Source: JAASSS01 sp021767745 (lineage in GTDB: Bacteria > Pseudomonadota > Gammaproteobacteria > UBA5335). From it: a DNA stretch of 9,144 nt. Below the pieces are notes generated by a model. It was not told the DNA's origin. It ran no database searches and saw only the letters and a list, made by a program, of their open reading frames with translations. The DNA is taken from positions 1 to 9,144 of the forward strand of contig JAXHVN010000037.1 of the NCBI GenBank assembly GCA_034189165.1, written 5' to 3'. Below are positions 1 to 5,332 of this stretch, in pieces. The position numbers and the translations under genes are program-made. How positions within the stretch are numbered: the first letter of the stretch is position 1; each line of letters starts with the position of its first letter.

Positions 1-954
1 ACGGGCACCGTCGTGGTTGGCCTGCTCGTGCTGCTGATCGCGGCGGCACTGGCCGGACCACGCCGGCGCCGGCCGCAGACCCTGCTGCGTATCCGTCATC
101 TGAACGCGGAATATGACCAGATGCGCAGCGCGATGGAAGCCGCGTTGTTCGGGCGGCGTGAGCGCCGCCGCCGGCGCCGCGCCCACCGGCACGCGCGCAA
201 GGTGGATCGCGAGGCAGAGCGCGGGCGGGTGTATGTGCTGGATTTCGATGGCGATCTGCAGGCGTCAGCGGTCGAACACCTGCGCCGCGAGGTCACCGCG
301 ATCCTGCAGATCGCGCAGCCGGGCGAGGAGGTCGTGCTGCGGCTGGAAAGCGGTGGCGGGCTCGTGCACAGCTATGGACTGGCCGCCTCGCAACTACAAC
401 GGCTGCGCGACGCGCAGCTGTCCCTGACCGTGGCGGTGGACCGCATCGCTGCCAGCGGCGGCTACATGATGGCCTGTGTCGGCGAGCGCATCATCGCCGC
501 GCCCTTCGCCATCCTCGGCTCGATCGGAGTCGTGGCACAGCTGCCGAACTTCAATCGCTTCCTGCGCCATCGCGACATCGACGTGGAACTGCACACCGCC
601 GGCACCTATAAACGCACGCTCACAGTATTGGGTGAGAACACGCCCGAAGGTCGGGCGAAGTTCCAGGCGGAACTGGATGAGACACATCAGCTATTCAAGA
701 CCTTCGTGCACGAACATCGGCCGACGCTCGATATCGACACCGTGGCCACCGGCGAGCACTGGTACGGTGCCCAGGCACTCTCTCACCGCCTGGCCGATGA
801 GATCTGCACCAGCGACGATTATCTGTTGCGCCTGTCGGCCCAGCACGAGCTGTATGCGGTACGCGCCAAGCCGCCGCAGCCGCTCGGCCAGCGCCTGCTG
901 CACCGCGCCCGCGCGCTGGGCAGCCGCCTGCACGACTGGCTCGGGCGCCTGTAG
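1..954 (+). CDS. sohB: Peptidase S49 SohB, inner-membrane protease (5' end outside window)
   Basis: Membrane-anchored serine peptidase of the SppA/SohB family, expected to act at the inner membrane; its physiological substrate is poorly known. The frame is already open at base 1, and E. coli SohB has further residues before the aligned part, so the gene is probably cut at its 5' end; the GTG at 13 need not be the start. Counting from that GTG (313 residues), a hydrophobic helix spans residues 1-15. A strongly basic stretch rich in Arg follows (about 47-70), then the peptidase domain. The nucleophile is Ser148 in AASGGYMMA and the general base Lys200 in TAGTYKRTL, the Ser/Lys dyad of this family with the usual ~52-residue spacing. 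Stretches such as GLAASQLQRLRD, GSIGVVAQ, PNFNRFL and ATGEHWYG match E. coli SohB as I remember it. The next gene starts 12 nt downstream on the same strand, so co-transcription is likely. Confidence 0.95.
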   Translation, partial: TGTVVVGLLVLLIAAALAGPRRRRPQTLLRIRHLNAEYDQMRSAMEAALFGRRERRRRRRAHRHARKVDREAERGRVYVLDFDGDLQASAVEHLRREVTAILQIAQPGEEVVLRLESGGGLVHSYGLAASQLQRLRDAQLSLTVAVDRIAASGGYMMACVGERIIAAPFAILGSIGVVAQLPNFNRFLRHRDIDVELHTAGTYKRTLTVLGENTPEGRAKFQAELDETHQLFKTFVHEHRPTLDIDTVATGEHWYGAQALSHRLADEICTSDDYLLRLSAQHELYAVRAKPPQPLGQRLLHRARALGSRLHDWLGRL

Positions 955-966
955 ACGAGATTTCCG

Positions 967-2130
967 ATGAACGGGCAGGACAAGGAGCGCGACAAGTCAG
1001 ATCGGGCCTGGGCCGCCAGCGTGGAGGTGGTCGACGATTACGCCAGCTGGCGACGCCACATGGCCATCCTGACCATGCGCCGGCTGATCCAGATCGCGGC
1101 ATTCGCCTGGGGCCTGGCCGCTCCGCCACTGATCTATCTGCTGATCAACGAACGCTACTCGCCGGCGATCCTGCTGTGGAATCTCAGCATCCCGCTGATG
1201 CTGCTGATACTGGGATACGTCGTCCGGCCCGCGCTCGCGCACCTGGACCGGCTGCTCTGCCTGGCGGTCGCGGCCGCCATCAGCGTGCCGATCACCCACA
1301 TGCTGGCGTGGGTGGACCTGTACGACACCATTCTGCCGGCCGCCCTGGCCTTGCCGATGATCGCCATCTCGATCGTGCCGGTGAGCCTGCTGACGCAGAC
1401 CCTCGCGCAGGCGCTGATCATTGGCTACGCCGTCCTCGTGCGGGTGCTCGACCCCACGGCCGGCACGCTCGCCATGGCGGATGCGCAGGTGCTGATCGTC
1501 CTGATCGCGCTGGCGCTGGCCTCCAACATCGTCAGCTATTTCGGCCGTCAGCAGCAGTACCGGCAGTACCGTGTGCGGCGGCAGTTGCGGGCACTCGCCG
1601 AGCGGCTGCAACTGCAGGTTGGGCTCGACACCCTGACGGGCCTGGCCAATCGCGGCCGCTTCGATGAGGTGCTGCGGGCCGAATGGCAGCGCACCCAACG
1701 CCACGGCGGCCCCTTGGCGCTGGTGCTGCTCGATATCGACGACTTCAAGGCCTACAACGACCATTACGGCCATCCGGCCGGAGACGAGGCGCTACGCCGG
1801 GTCGCCAGCTCGCTGCTCGGCGGGTTGAAACGGCCCACCGACCTGGTCGCCCGCTACGGCGGCGAGGAGTTTGCCGTCGTGCTGCCCGACGTGGACGCCC
1901 GGGGCGCGGCGGTGCTGGCCGAGCGGCTGCGCGCGCGCGTGCGGGCGCTGGCGATCCCCCATGCGGCCTCACGGACCGGGCCGGTGCTGACCATCAGCTG
2001 CGGTGTGGCGGCAACGCGTCCCGATACCGATAAGGGCGCCCTGGCGCGGCTGGTTGCGGATGCCGACAGCGCGCTCTATCAGGCCAAACGCGCGGGGCGA
2101 GATCGCTGCATTACTCGCGAGACGGGCTGA
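967..2130 (+). CDS. Diguanylate cyclase with six-helix membrane sensor and GGEEF domain
   Basis: Predicted inner-membrane enzyme making cyclic di-GMP from two GTP. The 387 residues have a hydrophilic N-terminus (1-35), about six hydrophobic helices (roughly 41-61, 68-87, 96-115, 121-139, 141-161, 174-192), a short helical linker, and a GGDEF domain from about 215. The signature is GGEEF (298-302), the accepted active variant. Metal and GTP residues Asp256 (DIDDF), Asn264 and Asp273 are present. The inhibitory site RxxD (Arg289-Asp292, RPTD) sits exactly five residues before the signature, so product feedback is expected. I do not assign the membrane part to a named MASE family. The ATG at 967 is only weakly supported by a Shine-Dalgarno sequence; the 12-nt gap to sohB suggests coupled expression. 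The first intrinsic terminator after the stop is the one at 2274-2299, which may also end this transcript. Confidence 0.93.
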   Translation: MNGQDKERDKSDRAWAASVEVVDDYASWRRHMAILTMRRLIQIAAFAWGLAAPPLIYLLINERYSPAILLWNLSIPLMLLILGYVVRPALAHLDRLLCLAVAAAISVPITHMLAWVDLYDTILPAALALPMIAISIVPVSLLTQTLAQALIIGYAVLVRVLDPTAGTLAMADAQVLIVLIALALASNIVSYFGRQQQYRQYRVRRQLRALAERLQLQVGLDTLTGLANRGRFDEVLRAEWQRTQRHGGPLALVLLDIDDFKAYNDHYGHPAGDEALRRVASSLLGGLKRPTDLVARYGGEEFAVVLPDVDARGAAVLAERLRARVRALAIPHAASRTGPVLTISCGVAATRPDTDKGALARLVADADSALYQAKRAGRDRCITRETG

Positions 2131-2176
2131 AGGCGACGCTTGTATTGCCGCTTCTTATCCTAAGGCGCCGAGTGGA

Positions 2177-2204
2177 TTGACAACCTCGCGACAGCTGGTA
2201 ATCT
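2177..2204 (+). promoter_or_regulatory. Predicted sigma70 promoter for small RNA A
   Basis: A perfect -35 hexamer TTGACA (2177-2182) is followed by a 16-nt spacer and TAATCT (2199-2204). TAATCT matches the consensus at its three most conserved positions and is preceded by TG at -15/-14 (extended -10). The predicted start is near A2212. It lies in the gap after the first cyclase gene and far from the second, which supports use by a short transcript. Prediction only. Confidence 0.55.
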
Positions 2205-2231
2205 ACGCGCCATCGGCTGAGCAGGCCGACC

Positions 2232-2290
2232 GAGTCTCCTCCTGAAAGGACTCCTCGTCCTTTCATACACTTGCCCCCTGTCCCCAGGGG
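2232..2290 (+). repeat. Direct repeat, copy 1 (59 bp)
   Basis: This copy aligns with 2353-2414 in the same orientation. Identical blocks are 2232-2251 (20 nt), 2258-2268 (11 nt) and 2270-2280 (11 nt), then CCCCA and GGG: at least 50 of 59 positions. The main difference is the hairpin loop, TCCTCG here against a 9-nt sequence in copy 2. This copy forms a perfect 9-bp hairpin, and its end supplies most of the plus-strand terminator stem; copy 2 lacks that terminator. Confidence 0.9.
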
Positions 2291-2299
2291 GTTTTTTTT
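2274..2299 (+). terminator. Intrinsic terminator, plus strand
   Basis: CCCCCTG (2274-2280) pairs with CAGGGGG (2285-2291) around the loop TCCC and is followed directly by eight T (2292-2299). This is a textbook Rho-independent terminator for small RNA A, and possibly also for read-through from the sohB-cyclase unit. It abuts the minus-strand terminator: T8, GCCCGGGC and A8 together form a perfect 24-bp palindrome (2292-2315). Confidence 0.88.
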
Positions 2300-2307
2300 G
2301 CCCGGGC

Positions 2308-2335
2308 AAAAAAAAGGCCCGGTCATCGCCGAGCC
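2308..2335 (-). terminator. Intrinsic terminator, minus strand
   Basis: Read on the minus strand, GGCTCGG (2335-2329), loop CGATGA and CCGGGCC (2322-2316) form a 7-bp stem with one U-G wobble. Eight T follow at once (2315-2308). It can only serve a minus-strand transcript from the 2340-2500 region, because no minus-strand protein gene lies just to the right. This is the best single sign that a non-coding or very short minus-strand unit exists here. Confidence 0.82.
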
Positions 2336-2342
2336 TTCATCT

Positions 2343-2390
2343 TCAGTTATTAGAGTCTCCTCCTGAAAGGACCCCCCCAGATCCTTTCAT
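2343..2390 (-). CDS. Possible 15-residue peptide encoded within small RNA B
   Basis: ATG at 2390 opens a frame for MKGSGGVLSGGDSNN, ending at TGA (2345-2343). GGGGG lies 7 nt before the ATG as a poor Shine-Dalgarno candidate, and the ATG sits at the foot of the repeat hairpin, so initiation would depend on structure. In repeat copy 1 the corresponding minus-strand frame begins MKGRGVLSGGDS: the copies differ by a 3-nt indel that preserves the frame. With two copies this is weak evidence for coding. The peptide is Gly/Ser-rich and not hydrophobic, unlike known type I toxins. The frame may be a by-product of a conserved RNA hairpin. Confidence 0.2.
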   Translation of the reverse strand: MKGSGGVLSGGDSNN

Positions 2391-2414
2391 ACTCTTGCCC
2401 CCTGCCCCCATGGG
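2353..2414 (+). repeat. Direct repeat, copy 2 (62 bp)
   Basis: Second copy of the element at 2232-2290, same orientation, starting 121 bp further on. The loop region (2373-2381) is 3 nt longer and C-rich on this strand. The end of the copy (CCCCATGGG) no longer makes a stable terminator stem and has no T run. The opening heptamer GAGTCTC recurs immediately after the copy at 2414-2420, as expected from incomplete tandem duplication. Whether this is a multicopy genomic family cannot be seen from one window. Confidence 0.88.
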
Positions 2415-2468
2415 AGTCTCGTTGTTGTAGCCGGAGAGGACCTGCCGTTTCCTTGCTCCGGTCGTGCT

Positions 2469-2497
2469 ACGTTAAGACATCCTCGGGACCGTGTAAA
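2469..2497 (-). promoter_or_regulatory. Predicted sigma70 promoter for small RNA B
   Basis: On the minus strand TTTACA (2497-2492, five of six consensus bases) is followed by a 17-nt spacer and TAACGT (2474-2469, three of six). An A/T-rich stretch lies upstream at about 2500-2530, as in UP elements. The predicted start is near A2462, just before the 5' hairpin of RNA B. The -10 is weak, so this is a moderate call. Confidence 0.42.
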
Positions 2498-2532
2498 CAC
2501 TTTATTGACGCTGCCTTCTTTTAGTATTTGCA

Positions 2533-2562
2533 TGGGCAATTCTCCTGCGGCTGGACTATAAC
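2533..2562 (+). promoter_or_regulatory. Possible promoter for the second diguanylate cyclase
   Basis: TATAAC (2557-2562) matches the -10 consensus at five of six bases. An 18-nt spacer separates it from TGGGCA (2533-2538), a four-of-six -35. The predicted start near 2569 would leave a leader of about 29 nt before the ATG at 2598. The intrinsic terminator at 2274-2299 makes a separate promoter for this gene likely. Confidence 0.38.
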
Positions 2563-2597
2563 TTCGCCGGTGGATTAGGCGACGACCGCGGGACTGA

Positions 2598-3821
2598 ATG
2601 CGTCAGGCATTGCTCCATTGGATGAAACGGGCCCGTCCGGCCAGGCTGTTCATGCTGGTAGTGCTGACGGCCGTGGCCGCCGCCGTGGCAATCGCACCCG
2701 TCATCTTCTTCTGGGTGGAAGGCAGTGATCCGCCCGGCGTCTACGTTGCAGCCGCGGCCACGGCGGCCCTGGTCGCCGCACCGCTGGTCGGCCTGTTCCT
2801 CCTGCTGCTGCGCGATGTGGTTCGCAGCGAGAACACCGCGGCGAGCATGAGCCGGCAGAGCGATCGCCAGAGCCGGATCTTCCGCTCGTTGCTCGAGGTG
2901 AGCCTTGCGCTGCAGCGCAAGGCGAGCCTCGAAGCCCTGCTGCACGAAGTGCTCATCCATCTGCGGCGGCTGTATCCGGAAACCGCCTTTGCCATCGTCG
3001 TGTTCGGCAATCGCTCCGGTGTGCTGCGCTACCTGGAGGCCGCCGGCATGGCGTATCGGGATCTGCAGCAGCTGTCGACCAATGCGCTGATGCTCGCCGA
3101 GGACGATCCGAGCAGGGCGCTCGATGCCCTGAGCGGGCCCGATGGCCGCGCCGGCAGGATCGGCTGGCGCCTGCTCCGCCTGCGCGGGCGAGAGGGCGAC
3201 AATATCGGGCGGTTGATCCTGAAGGGACCGGCGCTGACGTCCGAGGAGATCGACGTGGTTCGCATCTTCCGCGACCAGATCGGCATCACCGTGGAGAACA
3301 AGCTGCTCAATCTCGAGCTCGAACGGCTCGCGAATACCGATTCCCTGACCGGCCTCTACAATCGCAGCCACTTTCAGCGGCAGTTCGAGCAGCAGCAGCG
3401 CCTGCGCGATCGGACGGCGGGGCCCGACTTCTCCCTGGTCCTGGTCGACATCAATGGCCTCAAGGGCATCAACGATACGCAGGGCCACCCGGCCGGTGAT
3501 CGCTTGATTCAGGCGGCCGGCCAGCTCCTGCAGCGCTGCACGCGAGCCGACGACATCGTCTGCCGCATCGGCGGGGACGAGTTCATGATCCTTTGCCCGT
3601 CGACGACGCTGGGGGAGGCCGAGCGGCTGATCGCGCGAATCCGAGAGGCGGTTCCGGCGCTGGCCGCGTTGGTATCACCGGCGGGTAGTGTCGGCCTGAG
3701 CCTTGGCGCCGCCTCAACGACGGAGGTCGCGCCGGGCAGGCTCATGCAGTTGGCCGACAGCCGGATGTACGAGGACAAGCGCACGTTCTACGGGGACCGT
3801 CGCGCCAGTCGTTCATCGTAG
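2598..3821 (+). CDS. Diguanylate cyclase with two membrane helices, GAF-like region and GGDEF domain
   Basis: Predicted inner-membrane c-di-GMP synthase of 407 residues. Two hydrophobic helices (about 17-39 and 47-71) enclose a loop of only about seven residues (EGSDPPG), so sensing is probably cytoplasmic or within the membrane. Residues about 95-240 look like a GAF-type domain with long flanking helices, the second leading into the cyclase domain. The GGDEF domain starts near 243; the signature GGDEF is at 325-329. Asp284, Asn292 and Asp301 match the metal and substrate residues. The phosphate-loop Phe of many family members is Leu288 (DINGLK), a tolerated variant. The inhibitory site Arg316-Asp319 (RADD) is five residues before the signature, so feedback inhibition is expected. 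Shine-Dalgarno support for the ATG is weak (GGGA, 4 nt away). The fold differs from the first cyclase, so they are not recent duplicates; the GAF call is from pattern, not search. Confidence 0.92.
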   Translation: MRQALLHWMKRARPARLFMLVVLTAVAAAVAIAPVIFFWVEGSDPPGVYVAAAATAALVAAPLVGLFLLLLRDVVRSENTAASMSRQSDRQSRIFRSLLEVSLALQRKASLEALLHEVLIHLRRLYPETAFAIVVFGNRSGVLRYLEAAGMAYRDLQQLSTNALMLAEDDPSRALDALSGPDGRAGRIGWRLLRLRGREGDNIGRLILKGPALTSEEIDVVRIFRDQIGITVENKLLNLELERLANTDSLTGLYNRSHFQRQFEQQQRLRDRTAGPDFSLVLVDINGLKGINDTQGHPAGDRLIQAAGQLLQRCTRADDIVCRIGGDEFMILCPSTTLGEAERLIARIREAVPALAALVSPAGSVGLSLGAASTTEVAPGRLMQLADSRMYEDKRTFYGDRRASRSS

Positions 3822-3825
3822 GCGT

Positions 3826-3858
3826 CCGCCAGCCGGCTGCGGTACACCCGGCTGGCGG
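3826..3858. terminator. Perfect 11-bp inverted repeat between convergent genes, likely bidirectional terminator
   Basis: CCGCCAGCCGG (3826-3836) and CCGGCTGGCGG (3848-3858) are exact reverse complements around an 11-nt loop. It lies 4 nt after the second cyclase stop and 7 nt from the mdh stop, so it fits in either direction. Neither side has a T run, so it is not a classical intrinsic terminator; it may act as an RNA 3'-end stabiliser or a U-less terminator. Confidence 0.65.
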
Positions 3859-3865
3859 CAGGACC

Positions 3866-4843
3866 TCAGAGCAGCGATTCCACCGCGGCGCGCTCCTCAC
3901 GGAGTTCGGTTTCGCTGGCCTGCATGCGCTCACGGCTGAAGTCGCTGATCTCCAGACCCTGCACGACCTCGTAGTCGCCGTTGCGGCAGACGACGGGATA
4001 GGAATAGATGATCCCCTCCTCGATGCCGTAGCTGCCGTCGGCCGGTACGGCCATGCTGACCCAGTCCCCCTCGGCCGAACCCAGTGCCCAGTCGCGCATG
4101 TGATCGATTGCCGCCGAGGCCGCCGAGGCCGCCGACGAGGCGCCACGCGCCTTGATCACCGCCGCGCCGCGCTGCTGCACCGTAGGAATGAAGTCCTGCT
4201 CGTACCAACTCTGATCGACCTGCGGAAGCGCCGCCTCGCCTTGCACCCGGGCATGATGCAGATCCGGATACTGCGTGCTGGAATGGTTGCCCCAGATCGT
4301 CATGTGTGAGACGTCGGTGACGTGCTTGCCGGTCTTCGCCGCCAGCTGATGAATGGCGCGATTGTGATCCAGCCGGGTCATCGCGGTGAACTGGCGCCGA
4401 TCCAGCGACGGCGCGTTGCTGCTGGCGATCAGGGCGTTGGTGTTGGCCGGATTGCCGACCACCAGCACCTTTACATCACGCGAGGCCTTGGCATCGAGGG
4501 CCTTGCCCTGGCTGGAGAAGATCTTGGCATTGGCCTGCAGCAGATCGCTGCGCTCCATGCCCGGACCACGCGGCCGCGCGCCGACCAGCATGGCGTAGTC
4601 GGCATTCTCGAATGCCTCCTCGGCCTGATCGGACACCACCACGTCGACCAGCGTCGGGAAGGCGCAGTCCATCAGCTCCATGACCACGCCCTTCACCGCG
4701 TCCATCGCCTGCGGGATCTCAAGCAGCTGCAGGATCACGGGCTGATCGGGCCCGAGCATGGCACCCGAGGCGATGCGGAAGTTCAGCGCATAACAGATCT
4801 GGCCGGCAGCGCCGGTCACCGCAACTCGAACCGGGCTCTTCAT
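3866..4843 (-). CDS. mdh: Malate dehydrogenase (NAD-dependent)
   Basis: Cytoplasmic TCA-cycle enzyme interconverting malate and oxaloacetate with NAD. The 325 residues match the ~327-residue family with the AVTGAAGQI nucleotide-binding start (Gly11 and Gly14 of the glycine motif). Substrate-loop arginines lie in GARPRGPGMERSDLL (Arg92 and Arg98), NPANTNA at 131-137, the catalytic Asp159 and substrate Arg162 in RLDHNRA, and the catalytic His187 in WGNHS. The conserved C-terminal part (SDGSYGI-like ADGSYGI, FSRERM) is intact. I chose the ATG at 4843 because AGGAG lies 8 nt upstream (4856-4852); the in-frame GTG at 4852 overlaps that ribosome site. The 63-nt gap to the upstream VOC gene contains a TACGGCC direct repeat (4870-4876, 4879-4885) but no promoter I would defend, so co-transcription with that gene is possible. 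Confidence 0.97.
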   Translation of the reverse strand: MKSPVRVAVTGAAGQICYALNFRIASGAMLGPDQPVILQLLEIPQAMDAVKGVVMELMDCAFPTLVDVVVSDQAEEAFENADYAMLVGARPRGPGMERSDLLQANAKIFSSQGKALDAKASRDVKVLVVGNPANTNALIASSNAPSLDRRQFTAMTRLDHNRAIHQLAAKTGKHVTDVSHMTIWGNHSSTQYPDLHHARVQGEAALPQVDQSWYEQDFIPTVQQRGAAVIKARGASSAASAASAAIDHMRDWALGSAEGDWVSMAVPADGSYGIEEGIIYSYPVVCRNGDYEVVQGLEISDFSRERMQASETELREERAAVESLL

Positions 4844-4906
4844 TGCGTACACTCCTGTGGTCTGGTGGATACGGCCCGTACGGCCGCGGCGAGACCGGCA
4901 ATTCTA

Positions 4907-5332
4907 TCAGACGGCCGGCGGACTCCCCCGGCTGAACAGGCCAATCTGCGGCCCACCCGGCACCTGCACCCGCGCATAGTGTCCGTAGCCATCGATCCTG
5001 CGGGGTGGGCAGCTGACCTCGGCGCCGAGCGCCGCCGCCTGTTCCAGCAGCGCCTCGAGCGCATCGGTCCCCAGATAGGCCCGGCACGCGGCCTGCGCCG
5101 GCCGGACGGGCGCGTCGCCCGTGCCCGCCTGCAGCAGCCCGATCCGCGGGCCGGCGGCCGGCGCATGCTCGAGGAAGTTCGCCCCGAACGCCGTGAACTC
5201 CCAGCCAAGCCAGCGTTGCAGAAAGGCCTGGGCCGCCTGCAGATCCGCACACAGCCACTCCACATGCGTCACCGCGCCGACCCGCGGGGCGGGCCTGGGC
5301 GACTCAGTCGAGGTCGACACGGCTGACGCCAT
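4907..5332 (-). CDS. Glyoxalase/VOC-fold protein
   Basis: A single vicinal-oxygen-chelate domain, about 141 residues from the ATG at 5332. The domain runs from about residue 20 (VTHVEWLCAD, a first strand with His23 where a metal ligand is usual) to the end (VPGGPQIGLFSR, the typical final strand). Between lie the helix QAAQAFLQRWLGWEF and the second module beginning near RAYLGTD. Members bind a metal and act as lyases, dioxygenases, isomerases or resistance proteins; nothing here identifies the substrate. From the ATG it overlaps the end of the preceding oxidoreductase gene by 29 nt. No start has a good ribosome site, and GTGs at 5320 or 5272 would remove some or all of a 20-residue low-complexity N-terminus, the last abolishing the overlap. 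The overlap or closeness implies co-transcription with the oxidoreductase. Confidence 0.8.
   Translation of the reverse strand: MASAVSTSTESPRPAPRVGAVTHVEWLCADLQAAQAFLQRWLGWEFTAFGANFLEHAPAAGPRIGLLQAGTGDAPVRPAQAACRAYLGTDALEALLEQAAALGAEVSCPPRRIDGYGHYARVQVPGGPQIGLFSRGSPPAV

Larger units (their letters stand above)
2212..2299 (+). ncRNA. Predicted small RNA A, about 88 nt, with CU-rich anti-Shine-Dalgarno segments
   Basis: I see a complete small-RNA unit: promoter, structured body and intrinsic terminator. Hairpin 1 is TCGGC (2213-2217)/GCCGA (2225-2229). An apparently unpaired CU-rich segment CGAGTCTCCTCC (2231-2242) follows. Hairpin 2 is TGAAAGGAC (2243-2251)/GTCCTTTCA (2257-2265), nine perfect pairs around the loop TCCTC. 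After a short linker comes the terminator hairpin (2274-2291) with eight T. Both the unpaired segment and the loop of hairpin 2 are complementary to Shine-Dalgarno sequences, a feature of many trans-acting small RNAs that block translation. The body is copy 1 of the repeat whose second copy lies in small RNA B on the other strand, so the two RNAs could pair. I do not recognise a known RNA family. Alternatively this is only the structured 3' UTR and terminator of the upstream cyclase transcript. Confidence 0.55.
2308..2462 (-). ncRNA. Predicted small RNA B, about 155 nt, complementary to RNA A through the repeat
   Basis: Inferred minus-strand transcript from the promoter at 2497-2469 to the U8 terminator at 2308. 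Its 5' hairpin pairs CCGGAG (2461-2456) with CTCCGG (2436-2431) and, after a CA bulge, AGGA (2453-2450) with TCCT (2440-2437), leaving a 9-nt loop. The middle is the reverse complement of repeat copy 2. It forms a 10-bp stem, TGAAAGGATC with GGTCCTTTCA, containing one U-G pair. The plus strand has a C-A mismatch at that pair, mildly favouring this strand as the one that folds. AGGAGGAGA follows unpaired. Several GGA motifs (CAAGGA, AAAGGA, CAGGAGGA) resemble CsrA/RsmA contacts, so a CsrA-binding role is possible. A 15-codon ORF is also present (listed separately). Family unknown; existence inferred from promoter, structure and terminator. Confidence 0.48.

Noticed and set aside
2111..2326. 71-residue minus-strand ORF across the plus-strand small RNA
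   Set aside because: Starts within the terminator region and overlaps the cyclase 3' end; no ribosome site. Only its repeat-encoded segment is mentioned as a finding.
2232..2414. CRISPR array
   Set aside because: Only two copies, with hairpin and terminator sequence inside and no regular spacers or cas genes.
2131..2597. A c-di-GMP (GEMM) riboswitch between the two cyclase genes
   Set aside because: I looked for the conserved GEMM core around paired helices and saw none; the structures here are simple hairpins with terminators and an opposing promoter.
2556..3488. Minus-strand ORF (310 codons) opposite the second cyclase
   Set aside because: Antisense shadow of a gene with clear GGDEF features; no recognisable domain or ribosome site.
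4870..4885. TACGGCC direct repeat as an operator for mdh
   Set aside because: Two 7-mers spaced by 2 nt in G+C-rich DNA with no accompanying promoter; too weak to list as a site.
4322..5326. Long plus-strand ORF (334 codons) opposite mdh and the VOC gene
   Set aside because: It is the mirror of two well-supported minus-strand genes in G+C-rich DNA; the translation is rich in Arg, Gly and His with no domain.
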